From JACVRW01 sp963764665 (lineage in GTDB: Bacteria > Actinomycetota > Thermoleophilia > Solirubrobacterales > Thermoleophilaceae), in assembly GCA_963764665.1 (NCBI GenBank), contig CAVXTL010000021.1:1-64000 (forward strand): DNA of 64,000 nucleotides, in the 5' to 3' direction. Each line of letters opens with the position of its first letter. Within the stretch, counting starts at the first letter, position 1. This document shows, one piece after another, positions 56,911 through 64,000 of the stretch. The translations under genes were made by a program, and so were the position numbers. The notes under the pieces were generated by a model that did not search any database, was not told the DNA's origin, and saw nothing but the letters and a program-made list of their open reading frames with translations.

Positions 56911-58214
56911 CGCGCGGCCACCTCGGCCAGCGCGTCGCGAGCGGCCGCGAGCGTGCGCTCCACCTCGCCGTCCCCGTGCACGAGCGACGGGAACCAGGCC
57001 TCGAACTGCGAGGGCGGCAGGTACACGCCGCGGGCCAGCATGGCCCGGCAGAAGGCGGCATGCGCGTCCAAGTCGCAGGCCGCGGCGCCCGCGTAGTCGC
57101 GCACCGGGGTGTCGGAGAAGAAGAGCGTGAGCAGGCCCGTGGAACGGGTCACCTGCACCGGCACGCCGGCCGCCGCCGCGGCGGCGGCAAGACCCTCGGC
57201 CAGCGCCGCGGCGGTGGCATCCAGGTGGCGATACGCGTCCGCGTCCAGCAGCGCCAGCGTGGCGAGGCCCGCGGCGGTGGCCAGGGGATTCCCGGAAAGC
57301 GTGCCCGCCTGGTAGACCGACCCGGCCGGCGCCACCAGCTCCATGAGGTCGGCGCGGCCGGCGTAAGCGGCGGCCGGCAGCCCGCCGCCGATGATCTTCC
57401 CGAGCACCGTGAGGTCCGGGGTCACCCGCTCGCGCTCCTGCGCGCCCCCCGGCGCCACGCGGAACCCGGAGATCACCTCGTCGAACACGAGCAGGGCGCC
57501 GGCCCGGGCCGTGGTCTCCCGCAGGTGGTCGAGGAATCCCGGCTCGGGCGCCACGAGGCCCATGTTCGCCGGGTAGGGCTCGCAGACGAGGGCGGCCACC
57601 TCACGCTCGGCCAGTGCGCTGTCCACCGCCTGCCGGTCGTTCCACGGCACCACGACCGTGTCCGCGGCCTGGGCTTCGGTCACCCCCGGGCTGGCCGGGA
57701 TGCCCTGGGTGGCCAACCCCGAGCCCGCCTCCGCGAGCAGCCCGTCCACGTGGCCGTGGTAGGCCCCCGCGAACTTGACCACCGCCGCCCGGCCCGTGGC
57801 GGCGCGGGCCAGCCGGATGGCGCTCATGCTGGCCTCGGTGCCCGACGAGGTCATCCGCACCATCTCGGCCGAGGGCACCCGTGACACGATCTCGGCCGCC
57901 AGGTCGCTCTCCGCCTCGGTGGGGGCGCCGAAGCTGGTGCCGAGCGCGGCCGCGGCTGTGACCGCCGCGACCACATCCGGATGCGCGTGGCCGGCCGCCA
58001 GCGGTCCCCAGGACATGACCCAGTCCACGTAGCGCTCGCCGTCCACGTCCACGATGTCCGCTCCCTCGCCACGCGCGATGAACAGCGGATCGCGGCCGAT
58101 CGCGCGCATCGCGCGGACCGGCGAGTTCACTCCGCCCGGCATGAGCCGCAACGCCCGGGCGTACGCCTCGGAGGAGCGCCCGGAGGTCTTCCTCAGGAGT
58201 GCTCTGCCTCCCAC
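56907..58214 (-). CDS. hemL: Glutamate-1-semialdehyde 2,1-aminomutase
   Basis: This protein is 435 residues from the GTG at 58214, overlapping the AhbAB-like gene by 22 bp; a CTG at 58196 that overlaps its TGA is the only closer alternative. LMPGGVNSPVRAMRAIGRDP, MTSSGTEASMSAIRLARAAT, FDEVISGFRVAPGG and the PLP Lys in LTVLGKIIGGGLPAAAYAGR are all standard. It makes 5-aminolevulinate from glutamate-1-semialdehyde (C5 pathway). hemA (glutamyl-tRNA reductase) is not in the window. Confidence 0.94.
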   Translation of the reverse strand: MGGRALLRKTSGRSSEAYARALRLMPGGVNSPVRAMRAIGRDPLFIARGEGADIVDVDGERYVDWVMSWGPLAAGHAHPDVVAAVTAAAALGTSFGAPTEAESDLAAEIVSRVPSAEMVRMTSSGTEASMSAIRLARAATGRAAVVKFAGAYHGHVDGLLAEAGSGLATQGIPASPGVTEAQAADTVVVPWNDRQAVDSALAEREVAALVCEPYPANMGLVAPEPGFLDHLRETTARAGALLVFDEVISGFRVAPGGAQERERVTPDLTVLGKIIGGGLPAAAYAGRADLMELVAPAGSVYQAGTLSGNPLATAAGLATLALLDADAYRHLDATAAALAEGLAAAAAAAGVPVQVTRSTGLLTLFFSDTPVRDYAGAAACDLDAHAAFCRAMLARGVYLPPSQFEAWFPSLVHGDGEVERTLAAARDALAEVAAR

Positions 58215-59260
58215 TTGCGGTGCTCGTCCGTGAAGTAGAGGAGCCGGACCTTCTTGAACTCGGTGGACGAGTAGAGCGTGCTGCGGTCCTCGATCCCGGT
58301 GGACTCCGCGATCGAGTCGAGGATCGCGTCGCACTCCTCCTTCGAGCGGCCGTGGGCCATCGTGAAGACGGAGTAGGGCCAGTCGGCGTAGGTCGGCCGC
58401 TGGTAGCAGTGCGAGATCCCGCGGAAGGCCGCCATGGCGGGACCCAGCTCCAGGATCCGGTCGTCGGGCACGTTCCACACGCCCATGCCGTTGGCGGAGA
58501 AGCCCGCCCGTCGGTGGAAGAGGATGGCCGCGACGCGGCGGAGCGCCCGGCGCTCCTTCATGGACTCGAGGTGCTCGAGCAGCCGCGCCTGGTCGATTCC
58601 CAGCTCGGACGCCGCCTGCGCGTAGGGCTCGGGCACCACCGGCAGGTCGCCCTGGAGCGTCCGGATGACCGCCAGGTCGAGGTCGGACAGCTCGATGGCC
58701 TCCGGCTCCTCGAAATCCTCGGCCACGCCCGCGCTGGCCAGCGCCTCGGTGCCTCCCTCCATCTCCAGGTCCATGCGGATCTTGAAGAGGCGGATGGTGG
58801 GCAGCTGGCGCACCGACTCGGCGCCGGTGAGGTCGGCGAGCACGTCCAGCGTGCCCTCGAGGCCCAGCCGCGAGCCCGGCTCGACGGCGATCGTGAACCA
58901 CAGGTTGAAGTCGTGGTTGCGGAGGTAGTTGTGGGAGACGCCGGGATGCGAGTTCACGACCTTCGCGGCGCGCCAGGGGTGCTCGGGATCGATCCGCGCG
59001 GCCACGAGCATCGAGCGGTAGCCGAGCACGCGCGTGTCGAAGATCGGGGTGAGCTGGCGGATGATCCGCTCGTCGAGCAGGCGCTGCGTGCGCGTCAGCA
59101 CCTCCGCCTCGGGCAGCTCGGCCAGCTCGGCCACCCGCAGGAACGGGCGCGGCTCGAGCGGGAAGCTGCCCTGCAGCAGGTTGAGGAGCCTGCGGTCGAG
59201 ATCGTCGAGCGGGACCGCGGAGCCGCCCTTGCGGCTGCGCGTCTTGGCTACTGAAGCCAC
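58193..59260 (-). CDS. Fused AhbA-AhbB siroheme-decarboxylase-like protein (AsnC/Lrp fold)
   Basis: This 355-residue protein has two tandem winged-helix plus RAM modules. Module 1 (about 15-170): LDDLDRRLLNLLQGSFPLEP, and HPGVSHNYLRNHDFNLWFTI. Module 2 (about 185-355): LSDLDLAVIRTLQGDLPVVP, and ISHCYQRPTYADWPYSVFTM. These His/Tyr/Arg strings are specific to the AhbA and AhbB (NirD/L) siroheme decarboxylases, not ordinary Lrp regulators. AhbAB converts siroheme to didecarboxysiroheme in anaerobic heme synthesis. It lies between hemB and hemL. Here it could be enzymatic or a heme-sensing regulator. Confidence 0.85.
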   Translation of the reverse strand: MASVAKTRSRKGGSAVPLDDLDRRLLNLLQGSFPLEPRPFLRVAELAELPEAEVLTRTQRLLDERIIRQLTPIFDTRVLGYRSMLVAARIDPEHPWRAAKVVNSHPGVSHNYLRNHDFNLWFTIAVEPGSRLGLEGTLDVLADLTGAESVRQLPTIRLFKIRMDLEMEGGTEALASAGVAEDFEEPEAIELSDLDLAVIRTLQGDLPVVPEPYAQAASELGIDQARLLEHLESMKERRALRRVAAILFHRRAGFSANGMGVWNVPDDRILELGPAMAAFRGISHCYQRPTYADWPYSVFTMAHGRSKEECDAILDSIAESTGIEDRSTLYSSTEFKKVRLLYFTDEHRKWEAEHS

Positions 59261-60225
59261 TCGGCGGCGTCCTTTGCGTGATAGGTGACCACGATGTCCG
59301 CGCCCGCGCGGCGGATGCCGGTGAGGGTCTCGAGCACCGTCGCGCGCTCCTCGATGTAGCCGGCGGCGGCCGCCGCCTTGATGAGCGAGTACTCGCCGCT
59401 CACGTTGTAGGCCGCCACGGGCACGCGCGTGGCCTCCTTGACCCGGCGGATCACATCGAGATACGGCAGCGCCGGCTTGACCATCACCACGTCGGCGCCC
59501 TCCTCCACGTCGAGCAGCGCCTCGCGCACCGCCTCGTCCGCGTTGGCCGGGTCCATCTGGTAGCTGCGCCTGTCGCCGAACGCCGGGGCGGCGTCGGCCG
59601 CCTCGCGGAACGGGCCGTAGAACGCCGATGCGAACTTGGCTGAATAGGCCACGATCGGCACGTCCTTGTGGCCCTCGCCGTCCAGCTGTCCGCGCAGGGC
59701 GCCCACGCGGCCGTCCATCATGTCGCTCGGCGCCACGGCGTCGGCGCCCGCCGCCGCGTGTGAGATGGCGGTCTTGGCGAGGAGCTCCAGCGTCACGTCG
59801 TTGTCGATCGTGCCGTCGTCGGCCACCACGCCGCAGTGGCCGTGCGACGTGTAGCCGCAGAGACACACGTCGGTCATCACCACGAGGTCCGGGTGGGCGT
59901 CCTTGAGCGCGCGTACCGCCAGCTGAACGACGCCCTCCTCGTCGTAGGCCCCGGATCCCTGGAGGTCCTTGTCGGCGGGCAGCCCGAACAGAAGCACCGC
60001 CGGCACGCCGAGGGCATGGGCCTGGCCGGCCTCCTCCACCACGTTCGATATCGAGAGCCGCTCGACGCCGGGCATCGCCTCGACCGGGGTGCGCTCCTCG
60101 CCGAGCTGGACGAAGAGCGGCAGCACCAGATGCGCCGGGGTGAGCTCGGTCTCGCGGACCATGCCGCGCAGAAGCCCGGTCTTGCGGAGGCGCCGCATGC
60201 GAGTGGCGGGAAAGGCCATCGACAT
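59248..60225 (-). CDS. hemB: Delta-aminolevulinic acid dehydratase (porphobilinogen synthase)
   Basis: This 325-residue enzyme has the zinc-type site DVCLCGYTSHGHCG (three Cys), the Schiff-base Lys in VAYSAKFASAFYGPF and VVMVKPALPYLD, and an N-terminal RMRRLRKTGLLRGMVRETEL. It joins two aminolevulinates to porphobilinogen. The first ATG is at 60225 and a second at 60219. TAGACT is 2 and 8 nt upstream respectively, so the second fits the leaderless spacing better. The stop overlaps the AhbAB-like start. Confidence 0.95.
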   Translation of the reverse strand: MSMAFPATRMRRLRKTGLLRGMVRETELTPAHLVLPLFVQLGEERTPVEAMPGVERLSISNVVEEAGQAHALGVPAVLLFGLPADKDLQGSGAYDEEGVVQLAVRALKDAHPDLVVMTDVCLCGYTSHGHCGVVADDGTIDNDVTLELLAKTAISHAAAGADAVAPSDMMDGRVGALRGQLDGEGHKDVPIVAYSAKFASAFYGPFREAADAAPAFGDRRSYQMDPANADEAVREALLDVEEGADVVMVKPALPYLDVIRRVKEATRVPVAAYNVSGEYSLIKAAAAAGYIEERATVLETLTGIRRAGADIVVTYHAKDAAEWLQ

Positions 60226-60227
60226 TC

Positions 60228-60233
60228 AGTCTA
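60228..60233 (-). promoter_or_regulatory. Putative -10 box (TAGACT) for the hemB operon
   Basis: TAGACT stands 8 nt before the hemB ATG at 60219 and may drive the whole hemB-ahbAB-hemL unit. Confidence 0.45.
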
Positions 60234-60248
60234 AGGGGCCGCTGTCTC

Positions 60249-60281
60249 GCGCAAGCAGCCGGCTCGGCCGGCTGCGCAGCG
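60249..60281 (+). repeat. 33-bp palindromic repeat, copy 3 of 3
   Basis: GCAGCCGGC-TCG-GCCGGCTGC (60255-60275) in the 65-bp gap between the ABC permease and hemB. It differs from the 53469 copy at two flanking positions. In this orientation it could act as a hairpin after the ABC transcript. Confidence 0.8.
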
Positions 60282-60290
60282 ATGTCATCC

Positions 60291-61627
60291 CTACGCGAAG
60301 CGGCGGAGACCTACGCGTGCGAGGGCCCCGAAGGCGAGCGCCAGCACCGCCAGGTGCAGGATCGGCCCGGCCATGTCGCCGTTGTCGTTCAGCGCGGCGT
60401 TGAGGGCGTCAAGTGTCGGCTTGAACGGGAACAGCGCGGAGATCGCCCTGGTCACGTCGTAGAGCGCGGGAGCCACCGACCCCGACGGCACGAGTGCCAG
60501 GAATGCCAGCGGGAGCGCGATCATGAACGCGAGCAGGGAGGCGGCCCGCACCTCGCGCGTCAGCGCCCCGATGGCAAGCCCCAGGGCCGCGAACCCGACG
60601 GCTCCGGCCGCGAGGGCGAGCACCCAGAGCGGGAAGCGGCCCCAGTCGAGGTCCACGAACAGGCCAAGGCCGACGAGCATCAGCAGGCAGGCCGTGGCCG
60701 AGCACAGGGCCGCCAGGCCGGCCTTCTCCACCAGCAGCGCGGTGCGCGACACGAGGCCGCGCACCAGGCGCGGGAACGCGTTCTCCTCGCGCTCGAGCGC
60801 GAGCGTGCCGGAGGCCAGCAACAGCGTGATGAACATCAGCGACACCGCCACCGCCAGCGCCACGGCGAACGAGCTGAGCGAGTTGCGGCCGCCGTCGAGC
60901 GAGCGTGCCCTGACCTTGATCGGCTCGCCCACCACGGCCAGCACGTCGTCCGAGAAGGAGAGGTTCTCGCGGGCCAGCTCGGCGAAGCTCACCACCCGGT
61001 CGACCTCCTCGCGCTGCGGTGACCCGGGTGGTAGCTCGCTCTGCGCCTTGCGCAGGATCCGCTCGGCGCGCTGGAGGCCGAGGATGCTGATGTCCTGGCC
61101 GAGGAACGTGTAGTCCCCACCGGTGCTGATCAGCTTCAGGAGGTCGAGCGCCTCCTCGGCCACCCGCTTGGTGAGCGCCGCGTTGGCCTTCTGCACCTGG
61201 GACTTGATGGTGTTCTCGACGAACTGGCGCTTGGCCGGATCCTCGGCGTTGTAGAACACGTCCACCGTGCCGGACTCGAGGCCCGACTGGAGCTTCTCGG
61301 TGAGGTCCTTCGGGATCACGATCGCGGCCAGGACGTCGCCGTCGCGGACCTTCTGGATCGCCTCCTCGCGGCTCTTCACCTGCACGGGCTCGATCGCGTC
61401 GAACAGGCGCCGGCCCTCCTTGGTGATGTCGATCCGTCGGCCGCCCAGCTCGAGCGTGCCTGCCGACGCGGGCAGCTCGTTGTAGAAGGCCACCTCCGGC
61501 TTGTCGGGCCCGCGCGAGAGCGCGAACCCGATCAGTACCGCGATCACGATCGGGTAGAGCACCAGCATGCTCACCAGCAGCGGTGAGCGGCGCAGGATGC
61601 GCAGGTCCTTGACCAGCAGCCAGCGCA

Positions 61628-61628
<1 letters not shown>
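60291..61628 (-). CDS. ABC-2 type transporter permease
   Basis: This 445-residue protein of ABC-2 (YhaP/DrrB/CcmB-like) topology has one N-terminal helix (LLVSMLVLYPIVIAVLIGFA), an extracytoplasmic domain of about 200 residues, then five to six helices from about residue 235. ALEREENAFPRLVRGLVSRT is a typical coupling region. It is paired with the ATPase gene that it overlaps by one base. The substrate is unknown; position beside hemB invites a link to heme or envelope export, without direct support. Confidence 0.88.
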
Positions 61629-62368
<740 letters not shown>

Positions 62369-62383
62369 GGCGGCTCAGCTTGG

Positions 62384-62389
62384 CAGAAT
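62384..62389 (+). promoter_or_regulatory. Putative -10 box (CAGAAT), leaderless
   Basis: CAGAAT ends 7 nt before the ymdB ATG with no Shine-Dalgarno in between. Confidence 0.4.
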
Positions 62390-62396
62390 CGCCCCG

Positions 62397-63176
62397 ATGA
62401 AGCTCCTATTCGTGGGCGACGTGGTGGGCGGCCTCGGACGCCGCACGCTGGCCTCCCTCCTGCCCGGTCTTCGCGACGCCCACAAGCTCGACTTCGTGGT
62501 CGTGAACGGCGAGAACTCGGCCGGCGGCGTGGGCATCACCGAGAAGACCGCGCGCGAGCTGCTCGAGATGGGCGCCGACGCGATCACGCTCGGCAACCAC
62601 GCCTATCGCCACCGCGAGGTCTACGGCTTCCTCGACCGCGAGGAGCGCATCGTGCGCCCGGCGAACTTCCCCAAGGGCAGCCCCGGGCGCGGCCACACGG
62701 TGGTCGAGAGCGGAGGGGCGCGGCTGGGCGTGATCAACCTCTCCGGGCAGCTCTTCCTGGAGGCGGTGCGATCGCCCTTCAACGAGGCCGACGCGATCCT
62801 GTCCGCGCTCCGCGGCGAGACCGACCACCTGCTCGTGGACATGCACGGGGAGGCCACGAGCGAGAAGGTGGCCATCGGCTGGTACCTCGACGGAAGGGTC
62901 ACCGCCTGCGTGGGGACCCACACGCACGTGCCTACCGCGGACCTGCGGGTGCTGCCCGGGGGCACCGCCTACGTGACCGACGTGGGCATGACCGGGCCCC
63001 GCGGGGGTGTGATCGGGGTCAAGCGCGAGCAGGCGATCGAGCGCTTCCTGACGCTCACGAACGTGCGCTTCGAGACCTCTGACGAGGACCCGTGGCTGAA
63101 CGCGGTGCTAGTCGAGGCCGACGGGGACGGGCGCGCCACGAGCATCGAGCAGCTGCTCCTTCCGGCGCGGCTGTAG
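62397..63176 (+). CDS. ymdB: YmdB-family metallophosphoesterase
   Basis: This 259-residue protein of the calcineurin-like superfamily (TIGR00282/YmdB) has LLFVGDVVGGLGRRTLASLL, VVNGENSAGGVGITEKTARE, ITLGNHAYRHREVYGFLD and CVGTHTHVPTADLRVLPGGT, supplying the Asp/Asn/His metal ligands. In Bacillus YmdB hydrolyses 2',3'-cyclic nucleotides and affects biofilm genes. It is a single-gene unit. Its last 69 bp overlap the convergent GT87 gene. Confidence 0.92.
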   Translation: MKLLFVGDVVGGLGRRTLASLLPGLRDAHKLDFVVVNGENSAGGVGITEKTARELLEMGADAITLGNHAYRHREVYGFLDREERIVRPANFPKGSPGRGHTVVESGGARLGVINLSGQLFLEAVRSPFNEADAILSALRGETDHLLVDMHGEATSEKVAIGWYLDGRVTACVGTHTHVPTADLRVLPGGTAYVTDVGMTGPRGGVIGVKREQAIERFLTLTNVRFETSDEDPWLNAVLVEADGDGRATSIEQLLLPARL

Positions 63177-64000
63177 CTCGAGCGCGACCAGCGCCACCGC
63201 CGCCAGCAGCGCGGCGTCGCGGAGGCACACCAGCGCCACCGGGAGCGGGTCGCGGTCCACGAGCTCGTGATAGAGCGCGGGGAACTCGATCTGCGTGAGC
63301 ACCGTCGCCAGCGCCACGACCAGGGCCAGCGCACGCATGCGCCACGCGAACGCGAGCACGCCGAGCGGCACGATCCACACGAGGTACTGCGGGGACAGCA
63401 CGCGACCGAGGCAGGCGAACGCGGCCACCGCACCGAGCGCCGCGAGCACCATCGTCCGGCGGTCGTCGGGCCGTGCGGCGGCCTGGAGCGAGAGCAGCGC
63501 CACCACGCCCAGCATCACCGCCGCCAGCAGGGTGGCCACGGGGTCGGCCACGGCGTGCTCGAGGCCGTCGGAGCGGTGGCTGCCGAGGCCCTCCGCCCTG
63601 CCGAGCCCGAGGCCGTCGAGCGCGTACACGAAGGCGGCCGGCGTGCTCTCCACCTGAACCGGGCGATCCACCTGGTAGCTGACCGAGTCGCGGAAGCCGT
63701 CCGCCGACGCAGCGATGGCGAAGGCGGCCACCACGGCGATCGTCCCGGCCAGCGCCGCGCCGGACTCGAGGGCCACGCGCCGGCCGCCGCGCGCGGCGAG
63801 CCAGGCCAGGACCGGCGGCGCCGCGACGAGCGGGAAGCCCTTGGTCATCACCGCCAGCCCCAGCACCGCGAAGCCGAGCCGCGGGCGCTCCGCCGCCACC
63901 AGCCACAGCGCCAGGAGCATCAGCGCCACCGGGGCGAGATCGAAGTGCGTGCGCAGCATCGCGCCACACAGCAGCGGCATCGCCGCGGCCGCCAGCAGGG
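63108..64000 (-). CDS. GT87/DUF2029-type polyprenol-phosphate glycosyltransferase (5' part outside window)
   Basis: The frame is open through the right edge of the window. At least eight membrane helices are visible, with FGAML-like ACCESS to none of the Leloir GT motifs but with LLCGAMLRTHFDLAPVALML, VMTKGFPLVAAPPVLAWLAA and LGRVLSPQYLVWIVPLGVLA, the last being the hallmark of GT-C family 87 mannosyltransferases. Such enzymes use polyprenyl-phosphate mannose outside the membrane for glycolipids or arabinogalactan-like polymers. The N-terminus with the catalytic Asp loop is missing here. The 3' end overlaps ymdB. Confidence 0.75.
   Translation of the reverse strand, partial: LLAAAAMPLLCGAMLRTHFDLAPVALMLLALWLVAAERPRLGFAVLGLAVMTKGFPLVAAPPVLAWLAARGGRRVALESGAALAGTIAVVAAFAIAASADGFRDSVSYQVDRPVQVESTPAAFVYALDGLGLGRAEGLGSHRSDGLEHAVADPVATLLAAVMLGVVALLSLQAAARPDDRRTMVLAALGAVAAFACLGRVLSPQYLVWIVPLGVLAFAWRMRALALVVALATVLTQIEFPALYHELVDRDPLPVALVCLRDAALLAAVALVALELQPRRKEQLLDARGAPVPVGLD

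Overview
This 64-kb window is high-GC DNA from a free-living actinobacterium, most likely a deep-branching lineage such as Thermoleophilia (Solirubrobacterales/Gaiellales). That placement is inference. It rests on uniformly GC-rich third codon positions, an actinobacterial-type (Mycobacterium-like) dCTP deaminase, the gene order rpsF-ssb-rpsR-rplI-dnaB, a b6c-type respiratory complex with a split cytochrome b, and many probable leaderless promoters (TANNNT about 6-10 nt before a start codon with no Shine-Dalgarno).

Layout. (1) 1-9.1 kb, plus strand: an overlapping exopolysaccharide/O-antigen cluster with the end of a Wzc-like regulator, a Wzy/WaaL-type membrane protein, several GT4 glycosyltransferases (one frameshifted, two fused in one frame), a membrane-anchored BNR-propeller protein of unknown role and a frameshifted flippase. 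(2) 9.1-15.2 kb: accessory DNA with an internally deleted Usp, a CPA1 antiporter, tRNA-Arg(CCU), a seven-blade propeller lipoprotein, an ArsR/AHSA1 pair with a perfect operator, and a divergent SnoaL/PadR pair sharing an 11-bp-arm palindrome. (3) 15.2-28.2 kb: secreted and envelope proteins (DUF3089 hydrolase, GT4, CAP protein, L,D-transpeptidase, CPBP protease, HAD, PIG-V-like GT, MscS, PBP1A, flippase-like membrane protein) together with pyrE and thiL. (4) 28.2-36.6 kb: a degenerate M28 membrane protein, a response regulator/histidine kinase/HtrA operon, an RsbW-like kinase, and treT-otsA trehalose genes. (5) 37-42.6 kb: rpsF-ssb-rpsR-rplI-dnaB-helicase-loader and purA. (6) 42.6-49.6 kb: RDD and other membrane proteins, a UDP-ManNAc-uronate type sugar cluster (2-epimerase, 6-dehydrogenase, LbH acyltransferase), a class IV aminotransferase, class I aldolase, tRNA-Lys and a STAS protein. 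(7) 49.6-62.4 kb, minus strand: tatC/tatA, dcd, then a respiration block (hemB, a fused AhbA-AhbB siroheme-decarboxylase homologue, hemL, Rieske/cytochrome b6/subunit IV-cytochrome c, ubiE, polyprenyl synthase) preceded by an ABC exporter. (8) The right end has ymdB and a partial GT87 protein.

How the parts connect. Tetrapyrrole genes, the bc complex, quinone methylation and prenyl-chain synthesis lie consecutively, so heme, quinone and the complex that uses both are co-located. The Rieske protein has a twin-arginine signal and tatA/tatC lie a few kb away. Two distant blocks (1-9 kb and 44-47 kb) both serve surface-polysaccharide synthesis.

Caution. Three clear single-base insertions (near 2270, 8510 and 46520), two indels in the AHSA1 gene, and possibly the glycosyltransferase fusion interrupt otherwise normal proteins. 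They are either assembly errors or genuine decay. No CRISPR array, insertion sequence, prophage or obvious defence system was found. The less ordinary signals are the fused AhbAB protein inside an otherwise conventional heme/respiration block, a three-copy 33-bp palindromic repeat, the operators at 13.07 and 14.55 kb, and an unannotated 36-codon ORF at 47.02 kb.
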